Below, piece by piece: positions 8,462-19,585 of a stretch of 64,000 nucleotides of DNA. The notes under the pieces were generated by a model. The model had not been told where the DNA came from. It saw only the letters and a program-made list of their open reading frames with translations, and made no database searches. Numbering within the stretch: position 1 is the stretch's first letter; the number at the start of each line of letters is the position of its first letter. The position numbers were made by a program, and so were the translations under genes. Source of the stretch: Ruegeria sp. HKCCSA071 (lineage in GTDB: Bacteria; Pseudomonadota; Alphaproteobacteria; Rhodobacterales; Rhodobacteraceae). The stretch is from assembly GCF_017872555.1 (NCBI RefSeq), contig NZ_JAEDOX010000001.1:434001-498000 (forward strand). The letters run 5' to 3'.

Positions 8462-9529
8462 GTGAGCATCGGGTATGTCGTCAAGGCAAGGGGGGTGGCG
8501 TCCAATACAACCGGGCGGTTTGAACGGTTTGCAACGCACGCCGTTGACGATGGGTGGTATATCGATGAAGACTTGCCGCCCCTGCGAACCGAGATGCGGG
8601 ATGAGGTGGCGCGCAGTGCCATCACCTATAACCGCTCACCCGATTTGCCTTTTGACCGTTCGATCAACCCGTATCGAGGGTGCGAGCATGGCTGTGTCTA
8701 TTGTTTTGCCAGACCCAGCCACGCCTATCTGGGTTTGTCCGCAGGACTGGATTTCGAAACCCGCCTTGTTGCGCGCCCCAACATGAGCGTTGTTCTGCGC
8801 AAGGAACTGTCGGCAAAGTCCTACAAGGTCGCCACGCTCGCGATCGGGACAAACACTGACCCATACCAGCCCATTGAAAAAAACCGCCTGATTACAAGGT
8901 CGTGCCTTGAGGTCTTGCAAGAGTTCAACCACCCCGTCGCAATCGTGACCAAAGGAACACTGATCGAGCGTGATCTGGATATTCTGGCTGACATGGCCAG
9001 CCGGGGATTGGTGCGGGTCGGTGTATCGCTCACCACGCTGGATGCAGGTCTGTCCCGGCGGATGGAGCCCCGCGCACCGTCTCCGGCGCGTCGGTTGCAG
9101 ACGATCAGAGCGTTGACCGATGCGGGTGTTCCGGTTCGCGTAATGACTTCGCCTATTGTGCCCGGGCTGACAGATCATGAGTTGGAGAACCTGTTGGACG
9201 CCGGAAAAGAGGCGGGCGCAGATGCGGCAAGTTGGATCATGTTGCGATTGCCGCGCGAAGTCTCTCAGCTTTGGCAGGACTGGCTGGCAGAGTACGAACC
9301 CGCCCGTGCAGAGAAGGTCATGTCCAAGCTGCGCGAAATGCATGGCGGGCGGGATTATGACCCGCGCTGGGGGCACAGGATGCGGGGTGAGGGGGACTAT
9401 GCCGAGCTCATCACCCTGAGGTTTGCTAAAACCTGCAAAAGACTGGGGCTTTCGAACAAATCCGCCCCATTACGATGCGATCAGTTTGCAGTTCCGCCGC
9501 AGCCCGGGGATCAAATGAGCTTGTTCTGA
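8462..9529 (+). CDS. PA0069-family radical SAM protein
   Basis: A 355-residue radical SAM enzyme with the 4Fe-4S motif C-x3-C-x2-C in YRGCEHGCVYCFARP. It is preceded by the family's usual N-terminus, with NTTGRFER, LPPLRTE and FDRSINP. C-terminal to the motif are TNTDPYQP and IVTKGTL, typical of this family and of spore photoproduct lyase relatives. The substrate is not known. The frame stays open far upstream, but homology begins near the GTG at 8462, which I take as start; the Shine-Dalgarno-like AGGGA is rather far upstream, so the exact start is uncertain. Divergent from the corrinoid gene. Confidence 0.88.
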   Translation: MSIGYVVKARGVASNTTGRFERFATHAVDDGWYIDEDLPPLRTEMRDEVARSAITYNRSPDLPFDRSINPYRGCEHGCVYCFARPSHAYLGLSAGLDFETRLVARPNMSVVLRKELSAKSYKVATLAIGTNTDPYQPIEKNRLITRSCLEVLQEFNHPVAIVTKGTLIERDLDILADMASRGLVRVGVSLTTLDAGLSRRMEPRAPSPARRLQTIRALTDAGVPVRVMTSPIVPGLTDHELENLLDAGKEAGADAASWIMLRLPREVSQLWQDWLAEYEPARAEKVMSKLREMHGGRDYDPRWGHRMRGEGDYAELITLRFAKTCKRLGLSNKSAPLRCDQFAVPPQPGDQMSLF

Positions 9530-9570
9530 AACCAAACGCCGAACCGTCCGCTGCTTCAGTATCGGAAGCA

Positions 9571-9600
9571 AAAGACCCCGGTTTTACCGGGGCCTTCTGG
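9571..9600 (-). terminator. Intrinsic terminator downstream of gltA
   Basis: Stem CCCCGGT (9576-9582) with ACCGGGG (9586-9592) and a three-base loop. On the minus strand it is followed by TCTTTTG, which suits termination of gltA. It lies between two convergent genes. Confidence 0.85.
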
Positions 9601-9622
9601 ATTGGTTGCGAACCCTAATGGA

Positions 9623-10918
9623 TTAGCGGTTTTCGATGTCCACGTAGTCGCGCAGCGTCTCACCCAGATACAGCTGACGCGGGCGGCCGATTTTGTTTTG
9701 TGGATCGGCGATCATCTCTTTCCACTGGCTGACCCAGCCAACAGTACGTGACAGGGCGAAGATCGGCGTGAACATCGAGGTTGGGAAACCCATCGCTTCG
9801 AGGATGATACCCGAATAGAAGTCGACATTCGGGAACAGCTTTTTCTCGGCGAAATACGGGTCTTCCAGCGCTTCGCGTTCCAGTTCCTTGGCAACCTGCA
9901 ACTTCGGGTTGTCTTCAACACCCAGCAGATCAAGAACTTCGTCTGCCGATTGCTTCATCACTTTGGCGCGCGGATCGAAGTTCTTGTACACACGGTGGCC
10001 AAAGCCCATCAGGCGGAACGGGTCATTCTTGTCCTTGGCGCGGGCGATGAATTCGGGAATGCGATCAACGGTGCCGATCTCTTCCAGCATTTCCAGGCAG
10101 GCCTGATTTGCGCCGCCATGTGCCGGACCCCAAAGGCAAGCGATGCCAGCGGCGATACAGGCAAACGGGTTTGCACCCGAGGACGACGCCAGACGCACGG
10201 TCGATGTCGAGGCATTCTGTTCGTGGTCTGCATGCAGCGTAAAGATGCGGTCCATTGCGCGGCTGAGGATCGGGTTGACCTCATATTCCTCGGCAGGGAC
10301 GCTGAAACACATGCGCAGAAAGTTCGACGCATAGTCCAGATCGTTGCGTGGATAAACGAAAGGCTGACCGGTGTGGTACTTATAGGCCCACGCAGCAATT
10401 GTCGGCATCTTGGCGATCAGACGATGCGATGCGATTTCGCGCTGCTGCGGGTCCGAGATATCCGTTGAGTCGTGATAGAAGGCCGACATCGCGCCAACAA
10501 CGCCGACCATGATAGCCATCGGGTGCGCGTCACGGCGGAAACCACGATAAAAATACTGCATCTGCTCGTGCAGCATGGTGTGGCGTGTGATCGTGGTCTC
10601 GAACTTCTCAAGATCCTTTGCCGCCGGTAGTTCTCCGTACAGCAGAAGATAACAGACTTCGAGGAAATGCGATTTCTCGGCCAGTTGGTCGATCGGATAG
10701 CCCCGGTGCAGCAGTTCGCCTTTTTCGCCGTCGATATAGGTGATGGTGCTGTCGCAACTGGCGGTCGAAGTGAATCCAGGATCGTAGGTGAAGACGCCGG
10801 CCTGACCGTAAAGCTTTCGAATATCAATGACATCCGGACCGGCGGTCGGGGAATGAACCGGCAACTCATACTCTTTGCCGTGAACGGTCAGAGTGGCTGT
10901 TTTGTTGCTGTCAGTCAT
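9623..10918 (-). CDS. gltA: Citrate synthase, type II
   Basis: Citrate synthase condenses acetyl-CoA and oxaloacetate at entry to the TCA cycle. The 431-residue protein has the type II length and motifs: N-terminal beta-rich domain ending [17 protein letters not shown], the His region [15 protein letters not shown], and [17 protein letters not shown] with a catalytic His. ATG 10918 is chosen over the upstream 10945 because AGAAGGGATAACC gives a good ribosome site and [10 protein letters not shown] matches the family start. Transcribed alone or after gltX. Confidence 0.97.
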   Translation of the reverse strand: MTDSNKTATLTVHGKEYELPVHSPTAGPDVIDIRKLYGQAGVFTYDPGFTSTASCDSTITYIDGEKGELLHRGYPIDQLAEKSHFLEVCYLLLYGELPAAKDLEKFETTITRHTMLHEQMQYFYRGFRRDAHPMAIMVGVVGAMSAFYHDSTDISDPQQREIASHRLIAKMPTIAAWAYKYHTGQPFVYPRNDLDYASNFLRMCFSVPAEEYEVNPILSRAMDRIFTLHADHEQNASTSTVRLASSSGANPFACIAAGIACLWGPAHGGANQACLEMLEEIGTVDRIPEFIARAKDKNDPFRLMGFGHRVYKNFDPRAKVMKQSADEVLDLLGVEDNPKLQVAKELEREALEDPYFAEKKLFPNVDFYSGIILEAMGFPTSMFTPIFALSRTVGWVSQWKEMIADPQNKIGRPRQLYLGETLRDYVDIENR

Positions 10919-10975
10919 GGTTATCCCTTCTTCATTCATGCGCATGCCAAAGGAACCTCTGGCAGTGCGGGCAAC

Positions 10976-10997
10976 GACTGCGCGCTCTCGCGCAGTC
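10976..10997 (-). other. Strong stem-loop between gltX and gltA
   Basis: GACTGCGCG (10976-10984) pairs perfectly with CGCGCAGTC (10989-10997) around a four-base loop. It has no T-run in either direction, so it is not a standard terminator. It may stabilise mRNA ends or separate gltX from gltA transcripts. Confidence 0.5.
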
Positions 10998-11039
10998 CGG
11001 GTGTTAGCGGAGCAGCGTTACCCGTTTATGAAGCTCGGG

Positions 11040-12440
11040 TTATTTCGCTGCTTCTGAAAGCCGCGCCAGGGTTTCATCCCGCCCCAGCACAAGCATCATG
11101 TCAAAAACCGAAGGTGTGACGGCGCGACCAGCCAAGGCGGCCCTGAGCGGGCCAGCCAGCTTGCCGAACGTGAGCTCCTTTGACTCGGCAAAGGAATTCA
11201 GGGTCTCCTCCAGTTCGTTCCGAGACCAGCTAGCATTTTGCAGCTGCGGCGTCAATTCACCCAGTATACCGTCGGATACAGATGCCAGCGCCTTTGCAGC
11301 TTTCTCGTCGGGAGAAATTGGGCGTTCGGTTAAGACAAAGTGAGCTTTTTCAAGGAGTTCAGGAAAGGTTCGCGCTCGATCCTTGAGGCAATACATCGCA
11401 CGTTCCAAATCACTCGATTGTGTATCTGTCAGGGGGGATAAAGCGGCTGCGGCCAAGTACGCTTCGATTTCATGCCGCAATGCAGCATCATTGGAGATGG
11501 CGATGTGTTGACCACAAAGGTTTTCAAGTTTTTTCAGATCAAACCGGGCCGGACTTTTGCCGATGCCGTTCAGATCAAACCATTCCTTTGCCTGCGCATC
11601 GGTAAAGAACTCATCGTCACCATGACTCCAGCCCAGACGGGCCAGATAGTTGCGCATCCCGGCGGCAGGATAGCCCATGGCCTGATATTCCTGCGCGCCA
11701 AGCGCACCATGGCGTTTGGACAGTTTCTTACCGTCTGGCCCGTGGATCAGCGGAATATGGGCCCAGACCGGAACATCCCATCCCATTGCCTCATAGATCA
11801 TCATTTGGCGCGCCGCGTTATTGAGGTGGTCATCGCCGCGAATGACATGGGTAACACCCATATCATGATCGTCAACCACCACGGCCAGCATGTAGACCGG
11901 TGTCCCGTCGGAACGCAGCAAAACCATGTCATCCAGTTGGTCGTTGCGAATGGTCACGTTGCCCTGAACCTGATCGCGGATTACTGTTGTGCCGTCCTGC
12001 GGAGCCTTGATGCGAATGACAAATGGCAAGTCGGGATGTGCGGAAGGATCAGCGTCACGCCAAGGGCTGCGGAACAGGGTCGACTTGCCCTCGGCCCGCG
12101 CCTGTTCCCGAAAGGCGGCAATTTCGTCCTGCGTCGAGAAGCATTTATATGCCTTTCCCTCGGCCAGAAGCTGGTGCGCGACTTCGGCATGCCTGGCAGC
12201 TCCTTCGAACTGGCTGACTACATCACCATCGTGATCCAGTCCCAACCATTCCATGCCCTGGAGGATCGCGTCGGTTGCCTCGGGGGTCGAGCGTTCCCGG
12301 TCGGTGTCTTCGATCCGCAGCAGGAACTTTCCGCCACGTCCGCGGGCATAAAGCCAATTGAACAATGCGGTGCGCGCGCCGCCGATGTGCAGAAAACCTG
12401 TGGGCGAGGGGGCAAAACGTGTGACGACCTGTTCGGACAT
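11040..12440 (-). CDS. gltX: Glutamate--tRNA ligase
   Basis: Class I synthetase charging tRNA-Glu, possibly also tRNA-Gln before amidation. The 466-residue protein carries the HIGH-type motif in [20 protein letters not shown] and the KMSKS-type motif KKLSKRHGA. The C-terminal anticodon-binding region is helical. ATG 12440 fits the family start [15 protein letters not shown]; an upstream in-frame ATG at 12476 would add 12 residues. Divergent from comEC. Confidence 0.96.
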   Translation of the reverse strand: MSEQVVTRFAPSPTGFLHIGGARTALFNWLYARGRGGKFLLRIEDTDRERSTPEATDAILQGMEWLGLDHDGDVVSQFEGAARHAEVAHQLLAEGKAYKCFSTQDEIAAFREQARAEGKSTLFRSPWRDADPSAHPDLPFVIRIKAPQDGTTVIRDQVQGNVTIRNDQLDDMVLLRSDGTPVYMLAVVVDDHDMGVTHVIRGDDHLNNAARQMMIYEAMGWDVPVWAHIPLIHGPDGKKLSKRHGALGAQEYQAMGYPAAGMRNYLARLGWSHGDDEFFTDAQAKEWFDLNGIGKSPARFDLKKLENLCGQHIAISNDAALRHEIEAYLAAAALSPLTDTQSSDLERAMYCLKDRARTFPELLEKAHFVLTERPISPDEKAAKALASVSDGILGELTPQLQNASWSRNELEETLNSFAESKELTFGKLAGPLRAALAGRAVTPSVFDMMLVLGRDETLARLSEAAK

Positions 12441-12518
12441 GTTGAGGATTAACCTTTTGGTAACCGTATCTGGCATAGTTTGACGCCTGTCTAACGAGCC
12501 CGAAGGACGGGGGCAACC

Positions 12519-14567
12519 ATGCGTGTTCTTACACGGGTCGAGGCCGCGCTGCTGCACCAGACTGGGTATCTGTTTCCGTGGACGCCAGTGATGCTGGCAA
12601 CGGGGATCGGTCTCTATTTCGGTGCCCGGAGCGAGCCTGGCTGGCCGGTATACGCAGGTCTGTCTTGCTTGTTCCTGGCTCTTGTCGCCCTGAGCCGCCG
12701 GCTGCCACCGGGGGTGGGAACGTTAGCGACCGGGGGGGCGCTGATTGCGGTCGGTTTCATAATGGCAGGCACTCGCGCTCATATGGTGGCAGAACCGGTT
12801 CTGTCCTGGCGGTACTATGGCCCTGTCGAGGGGAGGGTCGTCGCCATGGATCGGTCTGCCTCGGATGCGTTGCGGTTGACGCTCGATCAGGTGCGCGTAG
12901 GGGACGTGCCGCAGGAGCGCAGGCCTCAACGCATCCGTCTTTCTGTTCATGGCGCAACAGGACCTTTTGCACCTGGGCAACGGATCATGACCACAGCGCA
13001 TCTTTCGCCGCCGCAGGGCCCTGTTGAACCCGGCGGGTTCGATTTTCGCCGCCATGCCTGGTTTCAGGGGTTGGGCGCGGTCGGGTATACCCGCGTTCCT
13101 GTTCTGAGGATTGCGCCAGCCAAAGCCGGTATCGACGGTGTTCGGATTACGGCAATCCGAATGGCGATATCGCATCAAGTGAAACAAGTCCTGCCCGGAG
13201 AAATTGGTGGGTTTGCCGCTGCCGTCACCACAGGCGATCGCAGCGGTATGGGGCAAGAGACGCTCTTGTCCCTGCGCGCGTCGAACCTGGCACACTTGCT
13301 TGCCATTTCCGGGCTTCACATGGGGTTACTGACGGGTTTTGTTTTTGTGGCCTGTCGCATTGGTTTGTCACTGATCCCCTTCGTGGCATTGCGGCTACCT
13401 GTTCGAAAAGTTGCGGCTGTGTTCGCGCTGGTCGCGGCAACGCTTTATTTGCTGTTGTCCGGTGGGAATATCGCAACCGAACGCGCCTATGTCATGGTCA
13501 GTGTGATGCTGGGGGCCGTGTTGATCGACAGGCGTGCGATTTCATTGCGCGCGGTTTCTGTCGCTGCGCTGATCGTTCTGGTTCTTTGGCCCGAGTCGCT
13601 GCTGAGCCCGGGGTTTCAGATGTCCTTTGCCGCAACGACAGCCTTGGTCGCCGTCTTCGGTGCATTGCAAAAGGTGGGTCCGTTACCCGGCCCGAACTGG
13701 TTGAAACCGATTGCTGGCTTGGTGATGTCCTCGGCGATTGCCGGGCTTGCTACGGCCCCAATTGGCGCAGCGCATTTCAATACAATGTCTCACTATGGGT
13801 TGCTGGCGAATCTGCTGTCCGTGCCCGTGATGGGCCTTGTCGTTGTACCTGCGGCAGTTGTCGCCGCACTGGCGGCCCCGTTTGGGTTGGAAACTTTTCC
13901 GCTGACCGTTATGGGCTGGGCGCTGCATTGGATCCTTGGGGTTTCAACCTGGGTGTCGCACCTGGATAGTGCTCAGGGTTTCGTCGTCAGTCCGCCCTGG
14001 TATGTATTGCCACTTGTTGCTGTTGGAGCTTTGTGGCTTGCCTTGTGGCAAGGGCGCGCGCGTTGGTACGGGGCCGGGCCCGTCATTTTGTCGTTTTTGC
14101 TTTGGAACTCCGGCCACAGGCCAGATGTTCTGATCGCGGAAAACGGGGGGTTAGTTGGCGTGATGACCTATCATGGCCGGGCCCTGAGTAAAAGCAAAGG
14201 CAGTGGGTTTGTTGCCAGCGTCTGGCTTGAGAATGACGGCGACGGTGCCGATCAGATCGCGGCAGCAGGCAGATGGCCTGATAGCAGCACCGTTCAGCGG
14301 TACCCTTATCAGGACAAGGAAATTATCCATATCCCGGGCAAAAGGGCTGCGCGCAAGTTCGACGAATGCGAAGGCAACCAGATCATTATTTCGACAGTTG
14401 CGCTGCCACTTGAGGGCGCGTGCGCCATCTTCGATCCGGATCACCTGTCCAAAACCGGCAGCCTGTCATTGTCGGATGGAAAGCTGACTTCAAGCGCAGA
14501 ACTGACAGGTCACCGTCTCTGGTCCCCGAATCCCGTCGGGGACCGTCATTTGAAGCTGGGTCAATAG
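12519..14567 (+). CDS. comEC: ComEC/Rec2 family DNA-uptake channel protein
   Basis: ComEC forms the inner-membrane channel for single-stranded DNA in natural transformation. The 682-residue protein has an N-terminal DUF4131 region (two to three membrane segments, then a beta-rich stretch), and the Competence domain with [15 protein letters not shown] at about residue 260, followed by many membrane segments to about residue 525. The last 150 residues are soluble but lack the HxHxDH motif of a metallo-beta-lactamase, as in many alphaproteobacterial ComEC proteins. GGACGGGGG precedes the ATG. The 3' end overlaps lexA by seven bases and contains a perfect hairpin at 14521-14544. Confidence 0.93.
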   Translation: MRVLTRVEAALLHQTGYLFPWTPVMLATGIGLYFGARSEPGWPVYAGLSCLFLALVALSRRLPPGVGTLATGGALIAVGFIMAGTRAHMVAEPVLSWRYYGPVEGRVVAMDRSASDALRLTLDQVRVGDVPQERRPQRIRLSVHGATGPFAPGQRIMTTAHLSPPQGPVEPGGFDFRRHAWFQGLGAVGYTRVPVLRIAPAKAGIDGVRITAIRMAISHQVKQVLPGEIGGFAAAVTTGDRSGMGQETLLSLRASNLAHLLAISGLHMGLLTGFVFVACRIGLSLIPFVALRLPVRKVAAVFALVAATLYLLLSGGNIATERAYVMVSVMLGAVLIDRRAISLRAVSVAALIVLVLWPESLLSPGFQMSFAATTALVAVFGALQKVGPLPGPNWLKPIAGLVMSSAIAGLATAPIGAAHFNTMSHYGLLANLLSVPVMGLVVVPAAVVAALAAPFGLETFPLTVMGWALHWILGVSTWVSHLDSAQGFVVSPPWYVLPLVAVGALWLALWQGRARWYGAGPVILSFLLWNSGHRPDVLIAENGGLVGVMTYHGRALSKSKGSGFVASVWLENDGDGADQIAAAGRWPDSSTVQRYPYQDKEIIHIPGKRAARKFDECEGNQIIISTVALPLEGACAIFDPDHLSKTGSLSLSDGKLTSSAELTGHRLWSPNPVGDRHLKLGQ

Positions 14568-15259
14568 GTGCGGATCAGACCGACTAGGCGACCTTGAACC
14601 TTGACCTTTTCTTCGGGAAGAACGCGTGTCTCATAAGCCGGGTTGGCCGCTTCGAGCGCGATAGCGTTGCCGCGGCGGAAAAAGCGTTTCAGCGTCGCTT
14701 CTTGATCTTCTACCAGTGCAACCACGATATCACCGTTATCAGCAGTCGCGGTTTCGCGGATAACAACCACATCCCCGTCATTGATGCCCGCGTCGATCAT
14801 CGAGTCGCCGCGAACCTCAAGCGCATAGTGCTGGCCCTTCCCGGACACCATGGGGCCGGGGACTGCCACGTGATGCGACACGTGACTGATCGCCTCAATG
14901 GGGACACCCGCCGCGATCCGGCCCATCACCGGCAATTCCAGCGCATCCACAGCAACAGGCTCAATATTGGCCGGGCGGGGGCCTTTGGGTCGGTCGCCTT
15001 CGATCACGCGGGGTGAAAATCCGGTAGTTGGTTCACCGCCTAGGCTTTCGGGAAGCTTTACGATTTCAATCGCGCGGGCACGATGCGCGAGGCGACGGAT
15101 AAAGCCGCGTTCTTCCAGCGCAGTGATCAGCCTGTGGATGCCGGATTTCGACCGAAGATCAAGCGCGGCCTTCATTTCATCAAAACTGGGTGGAACACCG
15201 TCCGCCTGCACGCGTTTTTGGATGAATTTCAACAAATCCAATTGCTTCTTGGTTAGCAT
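14561..15259 (-). CDS. lexA: LexA repressor
   Basis: LexA represses SOS genes and cleaves itself when RecA is activated. The 232-residue protein has the N-terminal winged helix ([35 protein letters not shown]), the Ala-Gly cleavage site in [11 protein letters not shown], the catalytic Ser in [11 protein letters not shown] and the Lys in [12 protein letters not shown] LexA box lies 34 bases upstream of its ATG, so it is autoregulated. Downstream of moeA in the same direction but with its own promoter. Convergent with comEC with overlapping stops. Confidence 0.97.
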   Translation of the reverse strand: MLTKKQLDLLKFIQKRVQADGVPPSFDEMKAALDLRSKSGIHRLITALEERGFIRRLAHRARAIEIVKLPESLGGEPTTGFSPRVIEGDRPKGPRPANIEPVAVDALELPVMGRIAAGVPIEAISHVSHHVAVPGPMVSGKGQHYALEVRGDSMIDAGINDGDVVVIRETATADNGDIVVALVEDQEATLKRFFRRGNAIALEAANPAYETRVLPEEKVKVQGRLVGLIRTY

Positions 15260-15292
15260 TGCTCACACCTCGTCGCTCATGCGTTTTCTTTT

Positions 15293-15307
15293 GTTCTACG
15301 CATGTTC
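15293..15307. promoter_or_regulatory. LexA box (alphaproteobacterial type)
   Basis: GTTCTACGCATGTTC is an exact match to the alphaproteobacterial SOS box GTTC-N7-GTTC. It is located between moeA and lexA, 34 bases before the lexA start, where it would mediate autorepression. Confidence 0.93.
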
Positions 15308-15337
15308 ACGTTTTGTGTCAATGAATTTGGGCGAAGT

Positions 15338-16510
15338 TCAGATAGGCAGGTACTGAACCGTTTCCCCGGTCTTGCGGGCGGGATCGTTCGGGGGACGGAC
15401 CAAAAGGGCGTTTGCCTGCGCCAGAACGCTAAGGAGAGAGCTGTCCTGATCTGCACAGGCCTGGATGCCTGTTTCGCCCAGAACCGCGCGCATGTAATGC
15501 TCGCGCGGACCGTTTTCTGTCAATGGTTCGGTCAACCGGGCAGAGTGAAACGGCGGCAGAACCATTTCCAGCCCCAGCATCCGGCGCACCATCGGGGCAA
15601 GGAACAGATAGCCACAGACCATCGCGCTGACCGGGTTTCCCGGAAGTCCGACCATCGCGGTGTCACCCATGCGACCAGCCATCAGGGGTTTTCCGGGGCG
15701 CATTCGGATCTTGTAGAACGACCGATCCATCCCCAAGCCCTGCGAAACGTCAGACACGAGGTCGTAGTCACCAACCGACGCGCCGCCAATCGTCACGATG
15801 AGATCGGCCCCTCGCGCCAGATCAAACGCAGTCTCAAGCGATGAAACCGTGTCCCGTGCAATCGGAAGGACACGAACTACAGCACCGAGCCCCTCAAGCA
15901 ATGCCCGCAATCCAAACGTGTTAGACGCGATAATCTGGTCCGGTCCCGGTTCTTCGCCGGGCATGACAAGTTCGTCGCCGGTCGAGATCAGAGCAATGAC
16001 GGGTTTTCGAGAGACCGGGACCCACGCGATATTCATCGCAGCCATCAGGGCAACGTCTTCGGCGCGGATCAAACGCGGTGCCGTGATGGGCGTGCCTGCC
16101 ATAAAATCCACACCGGCAGGGCGGATGTTCGTTTTGGGGCCGGGGTGGTCTGTGATCGTGATCAGATCGCCACGCCGGTCGGTATCTTCCTGAATCACAA
16201 CGAAATCCGCGCCATCGGGAACCGGAGCGCCGGTAAATATACGCACGGCCTGACCGGGGCCCACCGAGCCGTCGAAACGACGACCCGCAGCGGATTCGCC
16301 CACCACTTTGAACATGGCATGAAGCTCGACTTCGTCGGCTTTGACGGCATAGCCATCCATCGAAGATGCGGCGAAAGGAGGTTGGTCGCGCGTTGCCACA
16401 ACCGCGTGCGACAGAACACGTCCCGCGGACTGGGCCAGTGGAACCTGTTCCGAAAGTAGAGGGCCGACAAGATCGAACACCAGGGCGCGCGCTTCTTCGA
16501 CGGTAATCAT
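15338..16510 (-). CDS. moeA: Molybdopterin molybdotransferase
   Basis: MoeA inserts molybdate into adenylylated molybdopterin in the final step of cofactor synthesis. The 390-residue protein has the N-terminal motif [13 protein letters not shown], the MoCF-biosynthesis domain with [13 protein letters not shown] and [11 protein letters not shown], and the C-terminal domain with [11 protein letters not shown] and [10 protein letters not shown]. Start and length match the family. Its ATG overlaps the moaC stop by four bases. Confidence 0.96.
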   Translation of the reverse strand: MITVEEARALVFDLVGPLLSEQVPLAQSAGRVLSHAVVATRDQPPFAASSMDGYAVKADEVELHAMFKVVGESAAGRRFDGSVGPGQAVRIFTGAPVPDGADFVVIQEDTDRRGDLITITDHPGPKTNIRPAGVDFMAGTPITAPRLIRAEDVALMAAMNIAWVPVSRKPVIALISTGDELVMPGEEPGPDQIIASNTFGLRALLEGLGAVVRVLPIARDTVSSLETAFDLARGADLIVTIGGASVGDYDLVSDVSQGLGMDRSFYKIRMRPGKPLMAGRMGDTAMVGLPGNPVSAMVCGYLFLAPMVRRMLGLEMVLPPFHSARLTEPLTENGPREHYMRAVLGETGIQACADQDSSLLSVLAQANALLVRPPNDPARKTGETVQYLPI

Positions 16511-16980
16511 TTCGCCTCGTAACGCCCTGATTTCCCGCCGTCTTTAAGACTTACATGAATGCCGCCAATTTCCATCGCTTTGTCGACGGCTTTGGTCATG
16601 TCGTATACAGTCAAGGCCGCGGTGGAAACGGCGGTCAGAGCCTCCATCTCAACTCCGGTTTGACCTGACGTTTTGACCGTCGCTTCGATCTGAACACCCG
16701 GCAGGTCCGGGTCGAGGGTCAGTTCAACGGCAACCTTGGTCACCGGCAAAGGATGGCAGAGCGGGATCAGATCCGGCGTCTTCTTTGCACCCATGATGCC
16801 GGCCAAGCGGGCAACGCCCAAAACATCGCCCTTTGCCGCGCGTTGTTCTGAAATGATTTCATAGGTTTCCGGTGCCATCTTCACGTAACCCACAGCCACG
16901 GCTATGCGATCTGTGACCTCTTTGCCCGAGACGTCGACCATATGCGCCTGACCTTGAGCATCGAAATGGGTCAGCGGCAT
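16507..16980 (-). CDS. moaC: Cyclic pyranopterin monophosphate synthase
   Basis: MoaC converts the MoaA product to cyclic pyranopterin monophosphate, an early step of molybdenum cofactor synthesis. The 157-residue protein shows the characteristic [35 protein letters not shown] and YDMTKAVDK motifs. ATG 16980 overlaps the trpC stop by one base (TGATG), so translation is probably coupled. Confidence 0.97.
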   Translation of the reverse strand: MPLTHFDAQGQAHMVDVSGKEVTDRIAVAVGYVKMAPETYEIISEQRAAKGDVLGVARLAGIMGAKKTPDLIPLCHPLPVTKVAVELTLDPDLPGVQIEATVKTSGQTGVEMEALTAVSTAALTVYDMTKAVDKAMEIGGIHVSLKDGGKSGRYEAK

Positions 16981-17792
16981 CACATCACTCCGGGGATAAG
17001 CGGATTGGACAGGATGTGGCGCGTGGCCGCTTCGACATCGTCCTGGCGCATCAGGCTTTCGCCGATCAAAAAACACCGGGCGCCATAGCGCGCAATATCC
17101 CGCAAGTCTTCTGGCGTGCCCAACCCGCTTTCACACACGATAGTACGGTCCGCTGGCACCAGTTTGGACAGGCGGCGTGTTGTGTCAAGAGTGGTCTCGA
17201 AGGTCTTGAGATTGCGGTTATTAATACCGATCAATGGACTTTTCAGTTGGGCTGCGCGTTCAAGCTCGGCTTGGTCGTGAACCTCAATCAGAACATCCAT
17301 CTCCCAATCGAAAGCGGTTTGTTCCAACTCGGCTGCCTGGTCATCGCTGACGGATGCCATGATAATCAGAATACAGTCGGCTTCCAATGCACGTGCCTCG
17401 ACCACCTGATACGGGTCATACATGAAATCCTTGCGCAAAGCCGGCAGAGATGTCGCGTTACGCGCTTGTGTCAGATATTCCTTTGCACCCTGAAAGCTGG
17501 GCGTGTCGGTGAGCACGGACAAACACGCAGCACCGCCTTCTTCATAAGCCTTGGCCAAGGCAGGCGGATCAAAATCAGGCCGGATCAAACCCTTGGAAGG
17601 GCTGGCTTTTTTGATCTCAGCGATCAGGCCGTAACCTTGCCGGGACGCAGCTTGAAGCGCTGCGGCAAACCCGCGGGTTTCCGAAGCGGCACGTGCTTCA
17701 CTTTCCAGCGTTTCCAAGGACTTCTGAGCCTTGTCTGCTGCGATTTCTTCCAGTTTGTAGGCTTTGATCTTGTCCAGAACGGTTTCGGTCAT
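16980..17792 (-). CDS. trpC: Indole-3-glycerol phosphate synthase
   Basis: TrpC closes the indole ring from CdRP in tryptophan synthesis. The 270-residue TIM barrel shows [38 protein letters not shown] and [11 protein letters not shown]. It is the single-function form, without a fused TrpF. The start overlaps the trpD stop by four bases, placing it third in trpG-trpD-trpC. Confidence 0.97.
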   Translation of the reverse strand: MTETVLDKIKAYKLEEIAADKAQKSLETLESEARAASETRGFAAALQAASRQGYGLIAEIKKASPSKGLIRPDFDPPALAKAYEEGGAACLSVLTDTPSFQGAKEYLTQARNATSLPALRKDFMYDPYQVVEARALEADCILIIMASVSDDQAAELEQTAFDWEMDVLIEVHDQAELERAAQLKSPLIGINNRNLKTFETTLDTTRRLSKLVPADRTIVCESGLGTPEDLRDIARYGARCFLIGESLMRQDDVEAATRHILSNPLIPGVM

Positions 17793-18804
17793 GCGGCCTC
17801 CTGAGTCTTGGCGGCCAAGGCCGTGATTTTGTTTTTGGCTTCACCGCTGTCGATGCTCGCAGCGGCCATGGCCACACCTTCGCGCAGATCACCTGCCGCA
17901 TCAGCGACAACCAATGCGGCGGCAGAGTTCAGCAACACGGCATCACGATACGCTGACCGAGCACCGTCCAGCAGAGCACGAAATGCGATGGCGTTCTCTT
18001 CAGGGGTTCCGCCGAGGATGTCTTCGAAAGGGTGCACAGGCAGGCCAGCATCCTCGGGGTGCAGCTCGACTTCTTTGATCACGTCATCTTCCAAAGCGGC
18101 GACCCAGCTGATACCGGTGATCGTCAACTCGTCTGTCCCGTCCGATCCGTGTACCAGCCATGCGCGGTCTGACCCCAGCAAGCCTAGTGTTTCAGCCATG
18201 GGGCGGATCAGCTCGCGGCTAAAGGCACCCGTCAGTTGCCGTTTGACACCGGCAGGGTTGGTCAGCGGGCCCAGGATATTGAAAATCGTGCGCGTTCCCA
18301 GTTCCTGCCGCGAGGGCATAACATGCGCAATGGCCGGGTGATGCATCGGTGCCATCATGAAACCGATACCGACATCTTTCAGAGCACTTTCAACAACTTG
18401 TGGGCCAACCATAACGTTGATACCCATTTGCCCCAATGCATCCGCTGCGCCGGATTTGGAGCTTAGGTTGCGGTTGCCGTGTTTAGCGACTGTCACGCCA
18501 GCGCCTGCGACGACAAATGCAGTCGCGGTCGAGATGTTCAGGGTGCCTTTCCCGTCTCCGCCCGTGCCAACGATGTCGATCGCCCCTTCGGGCGCCCGCA
18601 CGGCATTGCACTTGGCGCGCATCACAGCCGCGGCCGCGGCATATTCATCAACCGTTTCCCCCCTTGTACGCATGGCCATCAACAGCCCGCCAATCTGGCT
18701 TGGCGTGGCTTCGCCGTTGAACAGGATGCCAAAGGCAGCCTCGGCCTCTTTACGGGTCAGCGGACGATCGGCGGCTGCTCCAATCAGCGGTTTCAGCGCG
18801 TCGC

Positions 18805-18808
<4 letters not shown>
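17789..18808 (-). CDS. trpD: Anthranilate phosphoribosyltransferase
   Basis: TrpD joins anthranilate to PRPP. The 339-residue protein has [10 protein letters not shown]-type motif ([16 protein letters not shown]), [17 protein letters not shown] and [11 protein letters not shown]. Length fits the stand-alone enzyme. It overlaps trpG upstream and trpC downstream by four bases each, so the three genes form one tightly coupled unit. Confidence 0.97.
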
Positions 18809-19386
<578 letters not shown>

Positions 19387-19585
19387 ATGGGCACTTATCT
19401 TCGCTTGGGCATTTCGGGCTGGCGATGCAACCCCGGGCCACGGTATAATGTCCGCACATACATGCTCAGGCTTGGGCGGCAGCGTCAAGAGGACATACGG
19501 TTTCTGACGCCTCCAATTGACCGAGTGCCACACCAGATGGCGCAGAGCAGGGCGAGGCAGGGAAAAGAGGCGAAAGGCAGGAAAT

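Noticed and set aside
11472-12452. 326-codon plus-strand frame opposite gltX
   Set aside because: Antisense shadow; the gltX motifs HIGH and KMSKS are unambiguous on the other strand.
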